Assembly: GCF_000337415.1 (NCBI RefSeq)
Contig: NZ_AOJD01000034.1
Location: 1-44,621, forward strand
Origin: Halorubrum tebenquichense DSM 14210
Lineage (GTDB): Archaea; Halobacteriota; Halobacteria; Halobacteriales; Haloferacaceae
DNA length: 44,621 nucleotides
Reading direction: 5' to 3'
Positions 29,731-37,837 of this stretch are shown here, piece after piece (positions within the stretch are counted from its first letter, which is position 1; each line of letters opens with the position of its first letter). Both the position numbers and the translations under genes were made by a program. Below the pieces are notes generated by a model. The model ran no database searches. It saw only the letters and a list, made by a program, of their open reading frames with translations, and was not told the origin of the DNA.

Positions 29731-32052
29731 TCACACCCAGTGACCGAGGAGGTACGTCGCCCCGACGAGGACCGTTCCGCCGAACGTCTCGCGCGTCCCG
29801 ATGCCGAACGGGAGGAACGTCGCCGCCCCGTCGTCCCCGTCCTCGCCGCCCGGCTCGCCGTCCGGGTCCGGGGAGTCGCCGTCCGACTCCGAGCCGTTAT
29901 CCTCCGACTCCGAGCCGTTCTCGCTTCCCGTCGACGAGCCGTCGGCCGACCCGCCCTCTCCCGCGTCTGAGGAGTCGGTCGAATCCCCGTCGTCGGTACC
30001 GTTGCCGTCGTCGCCCGCGTCGTCATCGTCGTCGAGCGTCGTCTTCGCCGGGTCGTCGGTGACGACGAGCGTCCCGTTCCGGACATCGTTGTCGAGCGCG
30101 ACCGAGAACTGGTACTCGCCGGGGTCGAGACGGTCGACGCTAACGGACGAGAACGCCACGGTGCGCGACTCGTTCCCGGACAGCGTCAGGTCGCGCGAGG
30201 CGGTGAGGTTCCCGTCGTCGACGTCGAGCGCGAGGGTTCCCTCGCCTTCGACCCCCCCGACGTTGCGAACGTCGACATCGAGCGCGGAGAGGTTCCCGTC
30301 CTCGATGACGGTGACGTTCGCGGTGACGTTCTCGATCGCGAGCCGGTCCGGCTCCGACGTGTTGGAGACGACGACGACGTTCCGACTGTCCTTGAGTGAC
30401 GTGCCTTGGTACAGCTCGTAGTTCAGGCGGGTGCCGGGCGAAACGTCGTCGAGGTCGGCGTCGATGGTGAAGTTCCCGTCCGAGACCTCCATCGACGCCT
30501 CCGTCCGGATCGGCTCGCCGGCGTCATTCACGAAGTTCGCGGCCATCTCCTCGACCGGAATTATCGAGGTCGTCCCCGTAACCGTTCCGCCGTCCGCCTC
30601 AACGAGGAGTTCGCCGTCGTCGGTGACGTGGTCGTACCGGATGTACCGCTCCCGGACACTGAACGACGCCTCGGCGCTCACGGTCTCGTCCGCCGCCTCC
30701 CAGTAGGGGAACTGCCCGGACGCCGACGAGGTTCCGTCGAACGCCGCGGGCGGCTCGCCGCCGTCGGCGAACGCGTACCGCTCGCCCTCGGTTCCCTCCA
30801 GCGCGAACTCGACGGCGAACTCGTCGCCGGGTTCGGGGTCCCTCGTGAACGGCCCCCCGTCGCTCGTGTCCAAGACGAGGTAGAAGCGGCCCGCAGTCGG
30901 GTCGTCGTCGCCGGCCGTTCCCTCGCTCGCGTCGGCCAGGATCAGGGAGACGTCGTCCGAGTCGGCCGCCGAGAGATCGAACTCCGACGCCGCTTGGTTC
31001 CGGCCGGGGTTGGTCTGTCGGACCCGGAGCGAGACCCCCTCCTCGGCACCGAGGAAGCTGTCCAGGACGGTGTGGTCGAGTTCCGTTCCCGCCTCTACGT
31101 CCTCGGTCGACCCGGCGAAGTGCGAGAGCGCGCCCCAGATCCCGCTCGACTCGAAGCCGAGCACGACGCGGTCGCCCTTCGTCACCGCGGTCCGGTCGAG
31201 CCCGTTCTCCCGGAGCGCGTCGAGCGACTCCTCGGCGTCGGGGTCGGTATCCGGAATGTCGTTACGGTCCGCGGTGGTGAACACCTCGATTTCGTCGTGG
31301 AACGTCGGCTTCTGCAAGACGAGCTCCGCCCGCCCGGCCATCTCGACCGGCGTCACCTGCCCCGAGTCCTCGACGACGAACGTCCCGTTGGTGATCGCGA
31401 GCCGGTACCGCTGCGGGGCTATCGGGCGCGGGAGTCCACCGGCACCGGTCGCGCCCGACAGTTCGGAGAGGTTCTCTGCGATCACGTCCCCGTCCTCGTT
31501 CTGAAATTCGATGTTACAGTCGACCTCGCTACAGCTCTCGACGTTCGTCGCGTCGGTCCCGAGGGTTCGCGTGTTGATCGTGGTTTCGGAGCCGGTCACT
31601 CTGACGACGTCGACGAATCCGACCGACTGTCCAGTGTCGGTGAGTCGGTTCCCCCCGATGAGCAGGTACGCCTCGTCGCCGTCGGAGGCGTCGACGGCGT
31701 GTCTGATCCTGACGGGGTCGCCGGCGATGCCCGTGTACACGTCCCGGCTGAACCCGCCGCTGATCTCGGCGCGATCAGACGACCTGGCGTCGATTGCCTG
31801 ACGGTTGTCCGCGGTGAGCGGGGCGGCGTCGCCGGCCTGAGCCGTCGGAGTCGGACCCTCGGGCGAGAGGGCGACGGCTCCGGGGCCGGCGGCCGCGGCG
31901 GCGACGAGCGCGAGGCAGGCGACGAGCGCGAGGCCGGCGGCCCGGTGCGTCGAGCGCCGCGCGGTCGGCTCCGCAGCGGCGGGGCGCTCGTCGCGCGAAG
32001 TCGGGTCGTCCGCGGGGCGGTCAGCGTCGTCCGGAGGGCGTTCGGATGTCAT
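29731..32052 (-). CDS. BGTF-type cell-surface glycoprotein
   Basis: A 773-residue haloarchaeal surface protein. A charged N-terminal region of 36 residues precedes the signal helix (about 38-57). The ectodomain begins with ISGGFSRDVYTGIAGDPVRI, matching the BGTF surface-domain family of S-layer-like proteins. About ten N-x-S/T sequons are present (for example NLSE, NGTF, NFTI, NVTANVT, NLTAS, NESR). A CARDB-like stretch (LDVDVRNVGGVEGEGTLALDV to LDNDVRNGTLVVTDD) is followed by an Asp/Ser/Gly/Glu linker and a C-terminal helix FGGTVLVGATYLLGHWV. The C-terminus has neither PGF nor trailing basic residues, so it is not a standard PGF-CTERM. A TATA-like CTTTAGTCG at about 32123-32131 implies a leader of roughly 50 bases. 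An S-layer or accessory role is inferred. Confidence 0.88.
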   Translation of the reverse strand: MTSERPPDDADRPADDPTSRDERPAAAEPTARRSTHRAAGLALVACLALVAAAAAGPGAVALSPEGPTPTAQAGDAAPLTADNRQAIDARSSDRAEISGGFSRDVYTGIAGDPVRIRHAVDASDGDEAYLLIGGNRLTDTGQSVGFVDVVRVTGSETTINTRTLGTDATNVESCSEVDCNIEFQNEDGDVIAENLSELSGATGAGGLPRPIAPQRYRLAITNGTFVVEDSGQVTPVEMAGRAELVLQKPTFHDEIEVFTTADRNDIPDTDPDAEESLDALRENGLDRTAVTKGDRVVLGFESSGIWGALSHFAGSTEDVEAGTELDHTVLDSFLGAEEGVSLRVRQTNPGRNQAASEFDLSAADSDDVSLILADASEGTAGDDDPTAGRFYLVLDTSDGGPFTRDPEPGDEFAVEFALEGTEGERYAFADGGEPPAAFDGTSSASGQFPYWEAADETVSAEASFSVRERYIRYDHVTDDGELLVEADGGTVTGTTSIIPVEEMAANFVNDAGEPIRTEASMEVSDGNFTIDADLDDVSPGTRLNYELYQGTSLKDSRNVVVVSNTSEPDRLAIENVTANVTVIEDGNLSALDVDVRNVGGVEGEGTLALDVDDGNLTASRDLTLSGNESRTVAFSSVSVDRLDPGEYQFSVALDNDVRNGTLVVTDDPAKTTLDDDDDAGDDGNGTDDGDSTDSSDAGEGGSADGSSTGSENGSESEDNGSESDGDSPDPDGEPGGEDGDDGAATFLPFGIGTRETFGGTVLVGATYLLGHWV

Positions 32053-32273
32053 CGTGTGTGAATTTTCGAGTGGCGGGCCGCGGCCCGGCCCACCGTCGGT
32101 TAGGCAAGAGTCCGCGAGTCACCGACTAAAGCGTACCCTCTCGATTATCACCGACAAAAATCGCAGCGCGAGTTCGGACGCCTCGATCCGGAAGATCGGA
32201 AGACGACGGCGTGGTCCGGCGATCGAGCGGTCCCCGAAGAATTAAATCCGACGGGAGTGGGATTTCGATCAGA

Positions 32274-32720
32274 ATGCCATCGTGTCCCCGCTGTGACGCG
32301 CCGACCGACGACGGAGACCGATACTGCGCGGAGTGCGGCGCTCCGCAGACGGAGGACGCGGCCGAGGAGCTCGACGAGTACGTCCAGCGGCAGGCGCAAC
32401 AGGTCGCCGGCGGCGGGGGCGGCGGAGAGGGGGGCGGCGACAGTGGCGGGGGCGACGGCTTCGCGGACATGGCCGACCTCAACGACCGCGAGCAGCTCTG
32501 GCGGCGCGGCTGTTACGCTGTCGGGTACGGAACGATTGTCGTCGCGCTCAGCATCGGAGCGATTAGCTCCATCCCGCTGATCCTCGCGGGGATCGCGATC
32601 CTCCCGCCGATCCGGCGGCTCACCGCCCGACCGCTGGGGAGTTCCCTGAAGCGAGAGGTGATGGCCGGCCTCTACGTGATATTCGCCCTGATCGGCGTGG
32701 CGCTGTACGTGCTACTGTGA
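32274..32720 (+). CDS. Zinc-ribbon membrane protein
   Basis: A 148-residue protein: N-terminal zinc ribbon (MPSCPRCDAPTDDGDRYCAE; Cys4, Cys7, Cys18, Cys21), a Gly-rich flexible stretch (about 45-65), then two or three hydrophobic segments (about 82-115 and 130-148). ATTAAAT at 32241-32247 is about 29 bases before the ATG, placing the start there rather than at longer in-frame readings. It diverges from the BGTF gene and converges on the DUF7500-like gene. Function unknown; such ribbons often bind protein partners. Confidence 0.82.
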   Translation: MPSCPRCDAPTDDGDRYCAECGAPQTEDAAEELDEYVQRQAQQVAGGGGGGEGGGDSGGGDGFADMADLNDREQLWRRGCYAVGYGTIVVALSIGAISSIPLILAGIAILPPIRRLTARPLGSSLKREVMAGLYVIFALIGVALYVLL

Positions 32721-32755
32721 GGACCGAAGCGGGCGTCCCGGTCCGCTGACGGGCG

Positions 32756-33520
32756 TCACTCGATCCTGAACCCGCCCTGCTCTTCGGCGGCGCGCACCAG
32801 GTCGCCGATGCTGTCGCTCGCGGAGAGTCCCTGACTCGCCGCGAACCGCTTTATCATCACCGGCGGGATGTCGACGGTGGTCTCGCTCGCGGCGAGCAGC
32901 AGCCCGATCGCCTCCGGGGTCGGCGAACTCGGGCCGGCGTTCGACGCGAACCACGAGACGAGCGTGTCGAACATCGCCGTCACGTCGTTCGAGACCATCC
33001 GCTGCCGGGTGGTGTCGCCGTTCGCGTGGAGCGTCGCGTCGATGCCGTACGCGAACCCGTCGCCCTCGAAAGAATCGGCCAGCCACCGGCTCACCGCCTG
33101 TCGGTCGACCTCGTTGCCACCGGCTGCGGACCGATTCTGACGCTGCCCTCCAGGGGCGTTCGGCGGCGGTTGTCCGCCGCCGGGCTGTCCTCCGCCGGAG
33201 GGCTTGCCGCCGGAGGGTTGCCCCCCGGCGTTGGGTTGGCCGCCAGTGGGGTGACCGCGTTCGCCGACGCCGGGACCGGCCGCACTCGCCTGTGGGTCGT
33301 CGCCGGCCGGCCGGCGGTCCGAGGGGTTCGCCGGATCCGCCGCGGTGAAGTCGGAGTCGTCGTCCGCGGGCGGCGCGCGGCGCTGCCCGCGCGACCGGCC
33401 GACGTTGGGCCGGCCGTTCGTCCCGACGACGTAGCGCCCGTCCCCGATCTCGACGACGTTCTCGTCGTCGGTGAAGTCGAGCTCCTCCGGGTCGGCCGGC
33501 AGCGCCTCGTCGTCACTCAT
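32756..33520 (-). CDS. Haloarchaeal hypothetical protein (DUF7500-like)
   Basis: A 254-residue soluble protein. The N-terminus, DPEELDFTDDENVVEIGDGR then YVVGTNGRPN, matches my memory of DUF7500 proteins, which are often near archaellum/chemotaxis genes in haloarchaea. A middle region of about 80 residues is Gly/Pro/Gln-rich low complexity with GGQPSGGKPSGGGQPGGGQP-type repeats. The C-terminal domain (about 135-254) is globular, with WLADSFEGDGFAYGIDATLH and MIKRFAASQGLSASDSIGDL. No catalytic motif is visible. A TATA-like CTATTTTTCGG lies about 26 bases before the ATG. A link to archaella is suggested only by position. Confidence 0.78.
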   Translation of the reverse strand: MSDDEALPADPEELDFTDDENVVEIGDGRYVVGTNGRPNVGRSRGQRRAPPADDDSDFTAADPANPSDRRPAGDDPQASAAGPGVGERGHPTGGQPNAGGQPSGGKPSGGGQPGGGQPPPNAPGGQRQNRSAAGGNEVDRQAVSRWLADSFEGDGFAYGIDATLHANGDTTRQRMVSNDVTAMFDTLVSWFASNAGPSSPTPEAIGLLLAASETTVDIPPVMIKRFAASQGLSASDSIGDLVRAAEEQGGFRIE

Positions 33521-33601
33521 GGGTCGTGGTAGCGCACGCCGAAAAATAGGTGTTGCGGGCGGCCGAGCCGCCGCAAGGTGGTTACCGCGTTGTTCGGGCT
33601 C

Positions 33602-34321
33602 TTAGAGCCGGACCGCTTCGCCGTCCTCGGTGAAGAGGTCGGGCGCACTCAGTTCAACCGAAGTCGTCGCCGACGACGGCGAGACGATCTCAAGCGATGA
33701 GGTGTCCCCCTGACCGAACGACTCCTCAGAACCGCTCAGATGCGCGTAGGTGTAACTTCCGTCACTAGCATTGACGCTGTCCGCATCGAGACTACCGAAC
33801 GGCTGTGCACTGGGATTCACTACGATTGCGTAGTCCTGCTCGCCGTCTAGGACCGCACTATCCGCCGAGATGAACGACCCGGAACTGTCCTGTACCGCAA
33901 ATTTGCTCGCGTTGAGCTGGCTTGCGTTGACAGCGCTACTAGAAGTCAGATCCGTACCATTGGCAGACGTATCCGTGAACACGAGATTCGCCTGTCCGTT
34001 CGGACCAACTGCTTGGATAGTTGTCTCTGACAGATCGATCTGACTTGAGCCGGCCGCACCGGAAACGCTCACTCGAATTGCGTCAAGTTCGCCCGAATCT
34101 GCATTACCGACAATCCCGACTTCACTGGAAACATCGATTCGCTCCGAGACAAGGTCTGTACTTTCTTGACCCGTTGCTTCAGCCTGTGATTGGAGGAAGC
34201 CGGCCGTGTTGATCAGCACGCCAGCGGCGATCGCCGCCACCAGCACCATCGCGATGAACACGATGAGGGTGCCGATACCCACCTGACCGCGCTCCTCGTT
34301 GTTAGTTATGAATTCGAACAT
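33602..34321 (-). CDS. Archaellin, second in tandem
   Basis: A 239-residue archaellin, a filament subunit. The class III signal peptide [12 protein letters not shown] is cut by the prepilin-like peptidase after Gly12, giving mature [20 protein letters not shown], the conserved core helix. The outer domain differs from the other archaellin and has several sequons (NGTD, NASQ, NASK, NASD). It lies two bases after the stop of the first archaellin gene, without its own Shine-Dalgarno, so translation is likely coupled. The gene is less GC-rich than its surroundings. The fla/arl letter cannot be fixed from sequence alone. Confidence 0.95.
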   Translation of the reverse strand: MFEFITNNEERGQVGIGTLIVFIAMVLVAAIAAGVLINTAGFLQSQAEATGQESTDLVSERIDVSSEVGIVGNADSGELDAIRVSVSGAAGSSQIDLSETTIQAVGPNGQANLVFTDTSANGTDLTSSSAVNASQLNASKFAVQDSSGSFISADSAVLDGEQDYAIVVNPSAQPFGSLDADSVNASDGSYTYAHLSGSEESFGQGDTSSLEIVSPSSATTSVELSAPDLFTEDGEAVRL

Positions 34322-34323
34322 TG

Positions 34324-34950
34324 TTACAGCCTCACCGAAGTCTGTTCATCAGTCAGCGTCGTCGGGACACGAAGTTCGACGCTCGTCGTCGCGCCGGAGG
34401 CAGTCGTGAACGTCACCGAGAGGCTATCACCGGCGTTGAGACCGCCATCGCTCCCATCCGGCTCCAGATTGTAGCCGAACTCACCCGTGCTATTGTTGAG
34501 ATTCAGCGTGATCTCCGCACGATCACCGCTGTCGGTCAGAACGACATCGTCGGAGTCTCCGGTGAAAATGTCGATCTCATTCTGGCTGAGTTCGCCCGTG
34601 ACCTGTCCACCCGTTCCGATCAGTTCCACAGTCACTTCGGTGAGATCGATGTTCCCAGCACCCGGAGACTGCGCGACGGTGACTTGGAGCTCGTCGATCG
34701 CACGCTCTGTACTCGTGTTGCTGATGTTAAGATCCGTCACATTCCCGGAAGTGCTCACCACCTGAAGCCGGTCTGAGACCTGACTTGTACTCTCCTCGCC
34801 CGTTGCTTCCGCCTGCGTCTGGAGGAACCCGGCCGTGTTGATCAGCACGCCGGCGGCGATCGCCGCCACCAGCACCATCGCGATGAACACGATGAGGGTG
34901 CCGATCCCCACTTGACCGCGCTCTTCCTCGTCCAGTATGGTTTCGAACAT
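34324..34950 (-). CDS. Archaellin, first in tandem
   Basis: A 208-residue archaellin. The signal peptide [12 protein letters not shown] is cleaved before [20 protein letters not shown], identical in the core to the neighbouring archaellin. The outer domain carries sequons (NVTD, NISN, NTST, NNST). The first 105 coding bases are nearly identical to those of the second archaellin, while the remainder is strongly diverged. It is the first gene of the two-gene filament operon, about 40 bases after the predicted transcription start. Lower GC content than neighbours fits the family. Confidence 0.95.
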   Translation of the reverse strand: MFETILDEEERGQVGIGTLIVFIAMVLVAAIAAGVLINTAGFLQTQAEATGEESTSQVSDRLQVVSTSGNVTDLNISNTSTERAIDELQVTVAQSPGAGNIDLTEVTVELIGTGGQVTGELSQNEIDIFTGDSDDVVLTDSGDRAEITLNLNNSTGEFGYNLEPDGSDGGLNAGDSLSVTFTTASGATTSVELRVPTTLTDEQTSVRL

Positions 34951-35258
34951 TGTGTGTTGCGTCGGCCCCCGGCCTGCCCGGCGGGCGTTATCGATAGCGA
35001 TGGGAAGTTCCTACTTAAGATCACTTGCCCGGTTATTCAAACTGATAAACGGCTGCGGTCATGCGATTTCTGCGCTATTTTCAGATTTATAGTTACAGAA
35101 TTTATCAACGATCTCGTCACGGCAGTATCAGGACTGGATCTGTCGTAGATTAACGGTAACACGCCTGAAGGTCGAAGCTTGGCTGGGAGACGGACAGTCG
35201 AGGGTGAGCAAGACGGACAGACGAGAGAGAACGGCGGGGCTCGCGGTTTCGGAGCGCG
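34951..35258. other. AT-richer intergenic region with archaellin promoter
   Basis: This 308-bp gap is visibly less GC-rich than the rest of the window. On the minus strand a TATA-like GATCTTAAGTAG (about 35012-35023) predicts transcription of the archaellin operon from about 34990, leaving a leader near 40 bases that contains GCCCGCCGGGC, a small palindrome. The part from 35025 to 35140 (TTATTCAAACTG, ATTTTCAGATTTATAG, AATTTATCAACG) is AT-rich and could hold regulator sites. I see no gene in it. Confidence 0.6.
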
Positions 35259-35888
35259 TCAGCGCTCGCGATCGCGGACCGGTGAGTCGACTCGTTCGGA
35301 CCGGCTTCGCGACGCGGGGCCCTCGCGGTCGTCGTCATCGGCCAGCAGCCGGTCGAGGCGTCGCTCGAACTCCGCGTCGGTGAGTTCGCCCTCGACGTAG
35401 CGGTGTTTGAGGCGCTCGATCGGTGGTTCGGTCGCCGCGTCGGCGGGGACCGGAGAGCGCTCGCGGTCCGCCGCGATCCGGTCCGCGAGGTAGCCGCCGA
35501 GCGCGCCGCTGCCGACGACGTACGCCGCGCCGAGGAGCGTGAGTCCGAGGACGCCGACGGTCGCCGCGGGCGACACGGCGGCCGCGATCCAGACCGCGAG
35601 GAACGTCAGCGGCAGCGACAGCACCGCGACGAGCGCCCCCGTGGCAGCCCCGATCCGCGGGCCGCGAGCGGCCGCGGACTCGTCGGTCCAGGTGGCCACG
35701 CCGCCGCCGACGGCGGGGGCGATCAGTCCGACGAACGGCAGGACGCTCACGAGGACCGTGACCCCGGCACCGATGCCGGCGCGCGCGGCGAGGTCCGAGA
35801 CGCGGGCGACCGTCGAGCGGTCGCCGCGGGCGTCAGGGGCGGTCATCGTCGCGGCCTCAGGGGTCGAACCCGTTCGGTCTGCCGACAC
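35259..35888 (-). CDS. Membrane protein with C-terminal SHOCT motif
   Basis: A 209-residue protein with three to four membrane helices (about 36-60, 78-100, 106-135) and a cytoplasmic C-terminal SHOCT motif, PIERLKHRYVEGELTDAEFE then RRLDRLL, a short helical module common in haloarchaeal membrane proteins. The N-terminal membrane part resembles the DUF5518-type glycine-rich helices (AAPAVGGGVATW). The start is uncertain: an in-frame ATG at 35846 would give 195 residues and may be the true one. The final ~25 residues are Arg/Ser/Asp-rich. Function unknown. It lies upstream of the archaellins but is separated by their promoter region. Confidence 0.75.
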   Translation of the reverse strand: MSADRTGSTPEAATMTAPDARGDRSTVARVSDLAARAGIGAGVTVLVSVLPFVGLIAPAVGGGVATWTDESAAARGPRIGAATGALVAVLSLPLTFLAVWIAAAVSPAATVGVLGLTLLGAAYVVGSGALGGYLADRIAADRERSPVPADAATEPPIERLKHRYVEGELTDAEFERRLDRLLADDDDREGPASRSRSERVDSPVRDRER

Positions 35889-36066
35889 CTCCGCGGAGCC
35901 GGCTCCGCGCTCTCGCCCGCGACCCGATCTCGACAGGGAACTGTCATCGCCATCCGTACGGGATCCGAAATCAAAAGCGCGTCGGGGAGGGTATTACGCC
36001 CCTTTTATCCGGGTCACGAGGTCGAACTGACGAGGGTCTGGCGACTGCGAGACGGCGGCCACGTCC

Positions 36067-36405
36067 TCACCGGTCACGCAGGCGCGACAGCTCCGATTCG
36101 GGAATGACGAACTCCTGTGTCCCCGGCTCGTAGACGGCGAGGCTCCCGGCGACGAGCGCCATCGACGCCGCCAGCAGCCCGGTGTTGACCAGAAACAGCG
36201 CCTCCGGGTTCGCGAACCCCGTCCAAAACGCGACCGCGGGCGTGCCGACCGCCGCGAGGACGACGAGTCCGAAGCCGACCGCCAGGTACGCCATCGCCGT
36301 GCGACCGGACGATCGATAGGCCGCGACCGCGAACGCGACGAGCGTCGCGCTCGCGCCGGCCAACACGGTGGTCGTCATCAGGTACAACCCTTCGATGAGC
36401 TCCAT
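36067..36405 (-). CDS. Small membrane protein (DUF7521-like), divergent partner of wHTH
   Basis: A 112-residue protein with three membrane helices (about 5-30, 37-62, 68-92) that matches what I recall of haloarchaeal DUF7521 proteins, which are commonly encoded next to a winged-helix regulator. The TATA-like GTTTATTATCGG at 36427-36438 lies about 26 bases before the ATG, so the mRNA is leaderless. The soluble C-terminus is short (YEPGTQEFVIPESELSRLRD). It may sense a membrane or envelope signal for the adjacent regulator (inference). Confidence 0.78.
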   Translation of the reverse strand: MELIEGLYLMTTTVLAGASATLVAFAVAAYRSSGRTAMAYLAVGFGLVVLAAVGTPAVAFWTGFANPEALFLVNTGLLAASMALVAGSLAVYEPGTQEFVIPESELSRLRDR

Positions 36406-36591
36406 ACTGCTCCTGCTCGAACGCCGATAATAAACCCACGGGGGCGGGTATCAGCGGCGATAACACAGTCGAGCCGAGCGTCGCGTCGAATCGGGCGTGG
36501 TTCCCTCCCGTCCGCCGAAGCCGGAGCGTTCGCCGATCGAGGCAACGACCGGTACCATTATAAGAGATAAAAATCAATCTCGATAACGTGA

Positions 36592-36930
36592 ATGGTGGGG
36601 GACGATCTGATCACCGTACTCGGTAACAAATACAACACGGACATCCTGACGGCGACGGGCGACGCGAAGTCGGCGCAGGACCTCAGCGACCAGCTGGACG
36701 TCCCGATCGCGACGTGTTACCGGCGGATCAACGAGTTGGAGGAGGCGGACCTACTGGAGTTACACGATCGCCCGCTCTCGGACGAACACCGGCGGGTGAA
36801 GGTGTACCGCCGGAAGGTCGACGGGGTCGAGGTCGACTTCCGGGACGGGCTCACCGTCGAGGTGGAGGAGCGGTCGGCGGTGAAGAACCGCCTCGACGAC
36901 GTCTGGCGCGACCTCTCCTCGCGGGAGTAG
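36592..36930 (+). CDS. Winged helix-turn-helix transcriptional regulator
   Basis: A 112-residue ArsR-like winged helix protein. The DNA-binding region reads ILTATGDAKSAQDLSDQLDV then PIATCYRRINELEEADLLEL, with the recognition helix around residues 42-55, and the wing has DEHRRVKVYRRKVDG. The C-terminal half (VDFRDGLTVEVEERSAVKNR) looks like a dimerisation helix. No metal- or effector-binding Cys cluster is present (only Cys43-region single). ATTATAAGAGATAAAA at about 36556-36571 gives a TATA near -28. It is divergent from the small membrane protein, with 186 bp shared between the two, and is a candidate local regulator of the archaellin neighbourhood. Confidence 0.85.
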   Translation: MVGDDLITVLGNKYNTDILTATGDAKSAQDLSDQLDVPIATCYRRINELEEADLLELHDRPLSDEHRRVKVYRRKVDGVEVDFRDGLTVEVEERSAVKNRLDDVWRDLSSRE

Positions 36931-36957
36931 TCGGTCGAACCGGCGGCCCCCGCTCTG

Positions 36958-37689
36958 TCAGAACGACGGCCGGTCGTCGGAGCCGCCCATCATCGAGAAG
37001 CCGCCCGCGCGCTCGTGGACCGTGATCCCTCCCTGTCCGATCTCCATCGGGAAGATGTCGGTGTCGATGTCCTGTTTCCGCATCTTCGCCACCCAGACGT
37101 ATCGGTTGACGCCGGAGTCGGTCGGCGTCTGGATGAAGTAGATGTTCCCGTCAGTGAGGAAGTTCTCTAGGCCGACCTCGGTGTCGGGGAAGACAGCGCC
37201 CTGCTCGTTGATGAGCAGCGAGGTGAGCCCGTTCGCCTTGAGGATGTCCGAGAACTTCAGCAGGTACGTGCGCTTCTCCTGTTCGGCGTCGAAGAAGAGC
37301 TGGAACATCGACAGCGAGTCGAGGACGAGGCGGTCGAAGTCGCCGTCCTCGACGGTGTCAAGCAGCCGATCGACCGCCGTCGAGAAGTCGGTCTCGCGGA
37401 GCATCTCGCGTTTGTCTAAGATGACGATGTCGCCGTCGTCGACCATCTCGTCGAACCCCTCGAAGCCGACCGACTCGGCCGCGCCGCGGATGTCGGCCTC
37501 GTCCTCCTCGAAGGAGACGTAGACCCCGCGCTCGCCGTGCTCGGAGACGCCGTGGTGGAGGTACTGGATTCCGAAGATGCTCTTGCCCGTGCCCGGGTTC
37601 CCCGAGACGAGGACCGTCGATCGCTCGGTGATGCCGCCGGTGAGAATGGAGTCGAGCCCCTCGACCCCGGTGGAGACGAGTTCTGACAT
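36958..37689 (-). CDS. RAD55/KaiC-like ATPase
   Basis: A 243-residue RecA-superfamily ATPase of the haloarchaeal HTR-like/KaiC single-domain kind. It opens with VSTGVEGLDSILTGGI, then Walker A GNPGTGKS (30-37), GVYVSFEEDEADIRG with the catalytic Glu pair, and Walker B DRLVLDSLSMF. The C-terminal segment QTPTDSGVNRYVWVAKMRKQ is typical of this group, related to ArlH. CTTTTATATAC at about 37712-37722 lies about 28 bases before the ATG. Next to an archaellum and a HalX receiver, a signalling role is plausible but unproven. It diverges from the HalX response regulator gene. Confidence 0.88.
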   Translation of the reverse strand: MSELVSTGVEGLDSILTGGITERSTVLVSGNPGTGKSIFGIQYLHHGVSEHGERGVYVSFEEDEADIRGAAESVGFEGFDEMVDDGDIVILDKREMLRETDFSTAVDRLLDTVEDGDFDRLVLDSLSMFQLFFDAEQEKRTYLLKFSDILKANGLTSLLINEQGAVFPDTEVGLENFLTDGNIYFIQTPTDSGVNRYVWVAKMRKQDIDTDIFPMEIGQGGITVHERAGGFSMMGGSDDRPSF

Positions 37690-37756
37690 TCGTCTCCCCT
37701 TTGGCGGCCGGTGTATATAAAAGACGGTTCAGTACATCGGGCGAACGAACGGCGAC

Positions 37757-37766
37757 AGTTTTATCT
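37757..37766 (+). promoter_or_regulatory. TATA-like box of the HalX-regulator transcript
   Basis: AGTTTTATCT, centred about 28 bases before the ATG at 37790 of a short leader ORF. Around 37808, where a box for a leaderless mRNA of the main gene would be expected, the sequence is GC-rich (AAGCGTCCCCC). Confidence 0.5.
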
Positions 37767-37789
37767 CTCGACATACCGCTCCTTCGTGT

Positions 37790-37837
37790 ATGCCCGGTGA
37801 AGCGTCCCCCGTCACGCGCGACGGTGATCGACGGTGA
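37790..37837 (+). CDS. Putative 15-residue leader peptide of the HalX regulator
   Basis: A 16-codon ORF, MPGEASPVTRDGDRR then TGA. Its stop overlaps the GTG start of the response regulator (GTGA). The TATA-like box is placed for a leaderless mRNA beginning at this ATG. GGTGATC at 37823-37829, inside the ORF, complements the 16S 3' end and stands five bases before the GTG, as in the DtxR-type operon leader. Coding status is inferred. Confidence 0.4.
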   Translation: MPGEASPVTRDGDRR

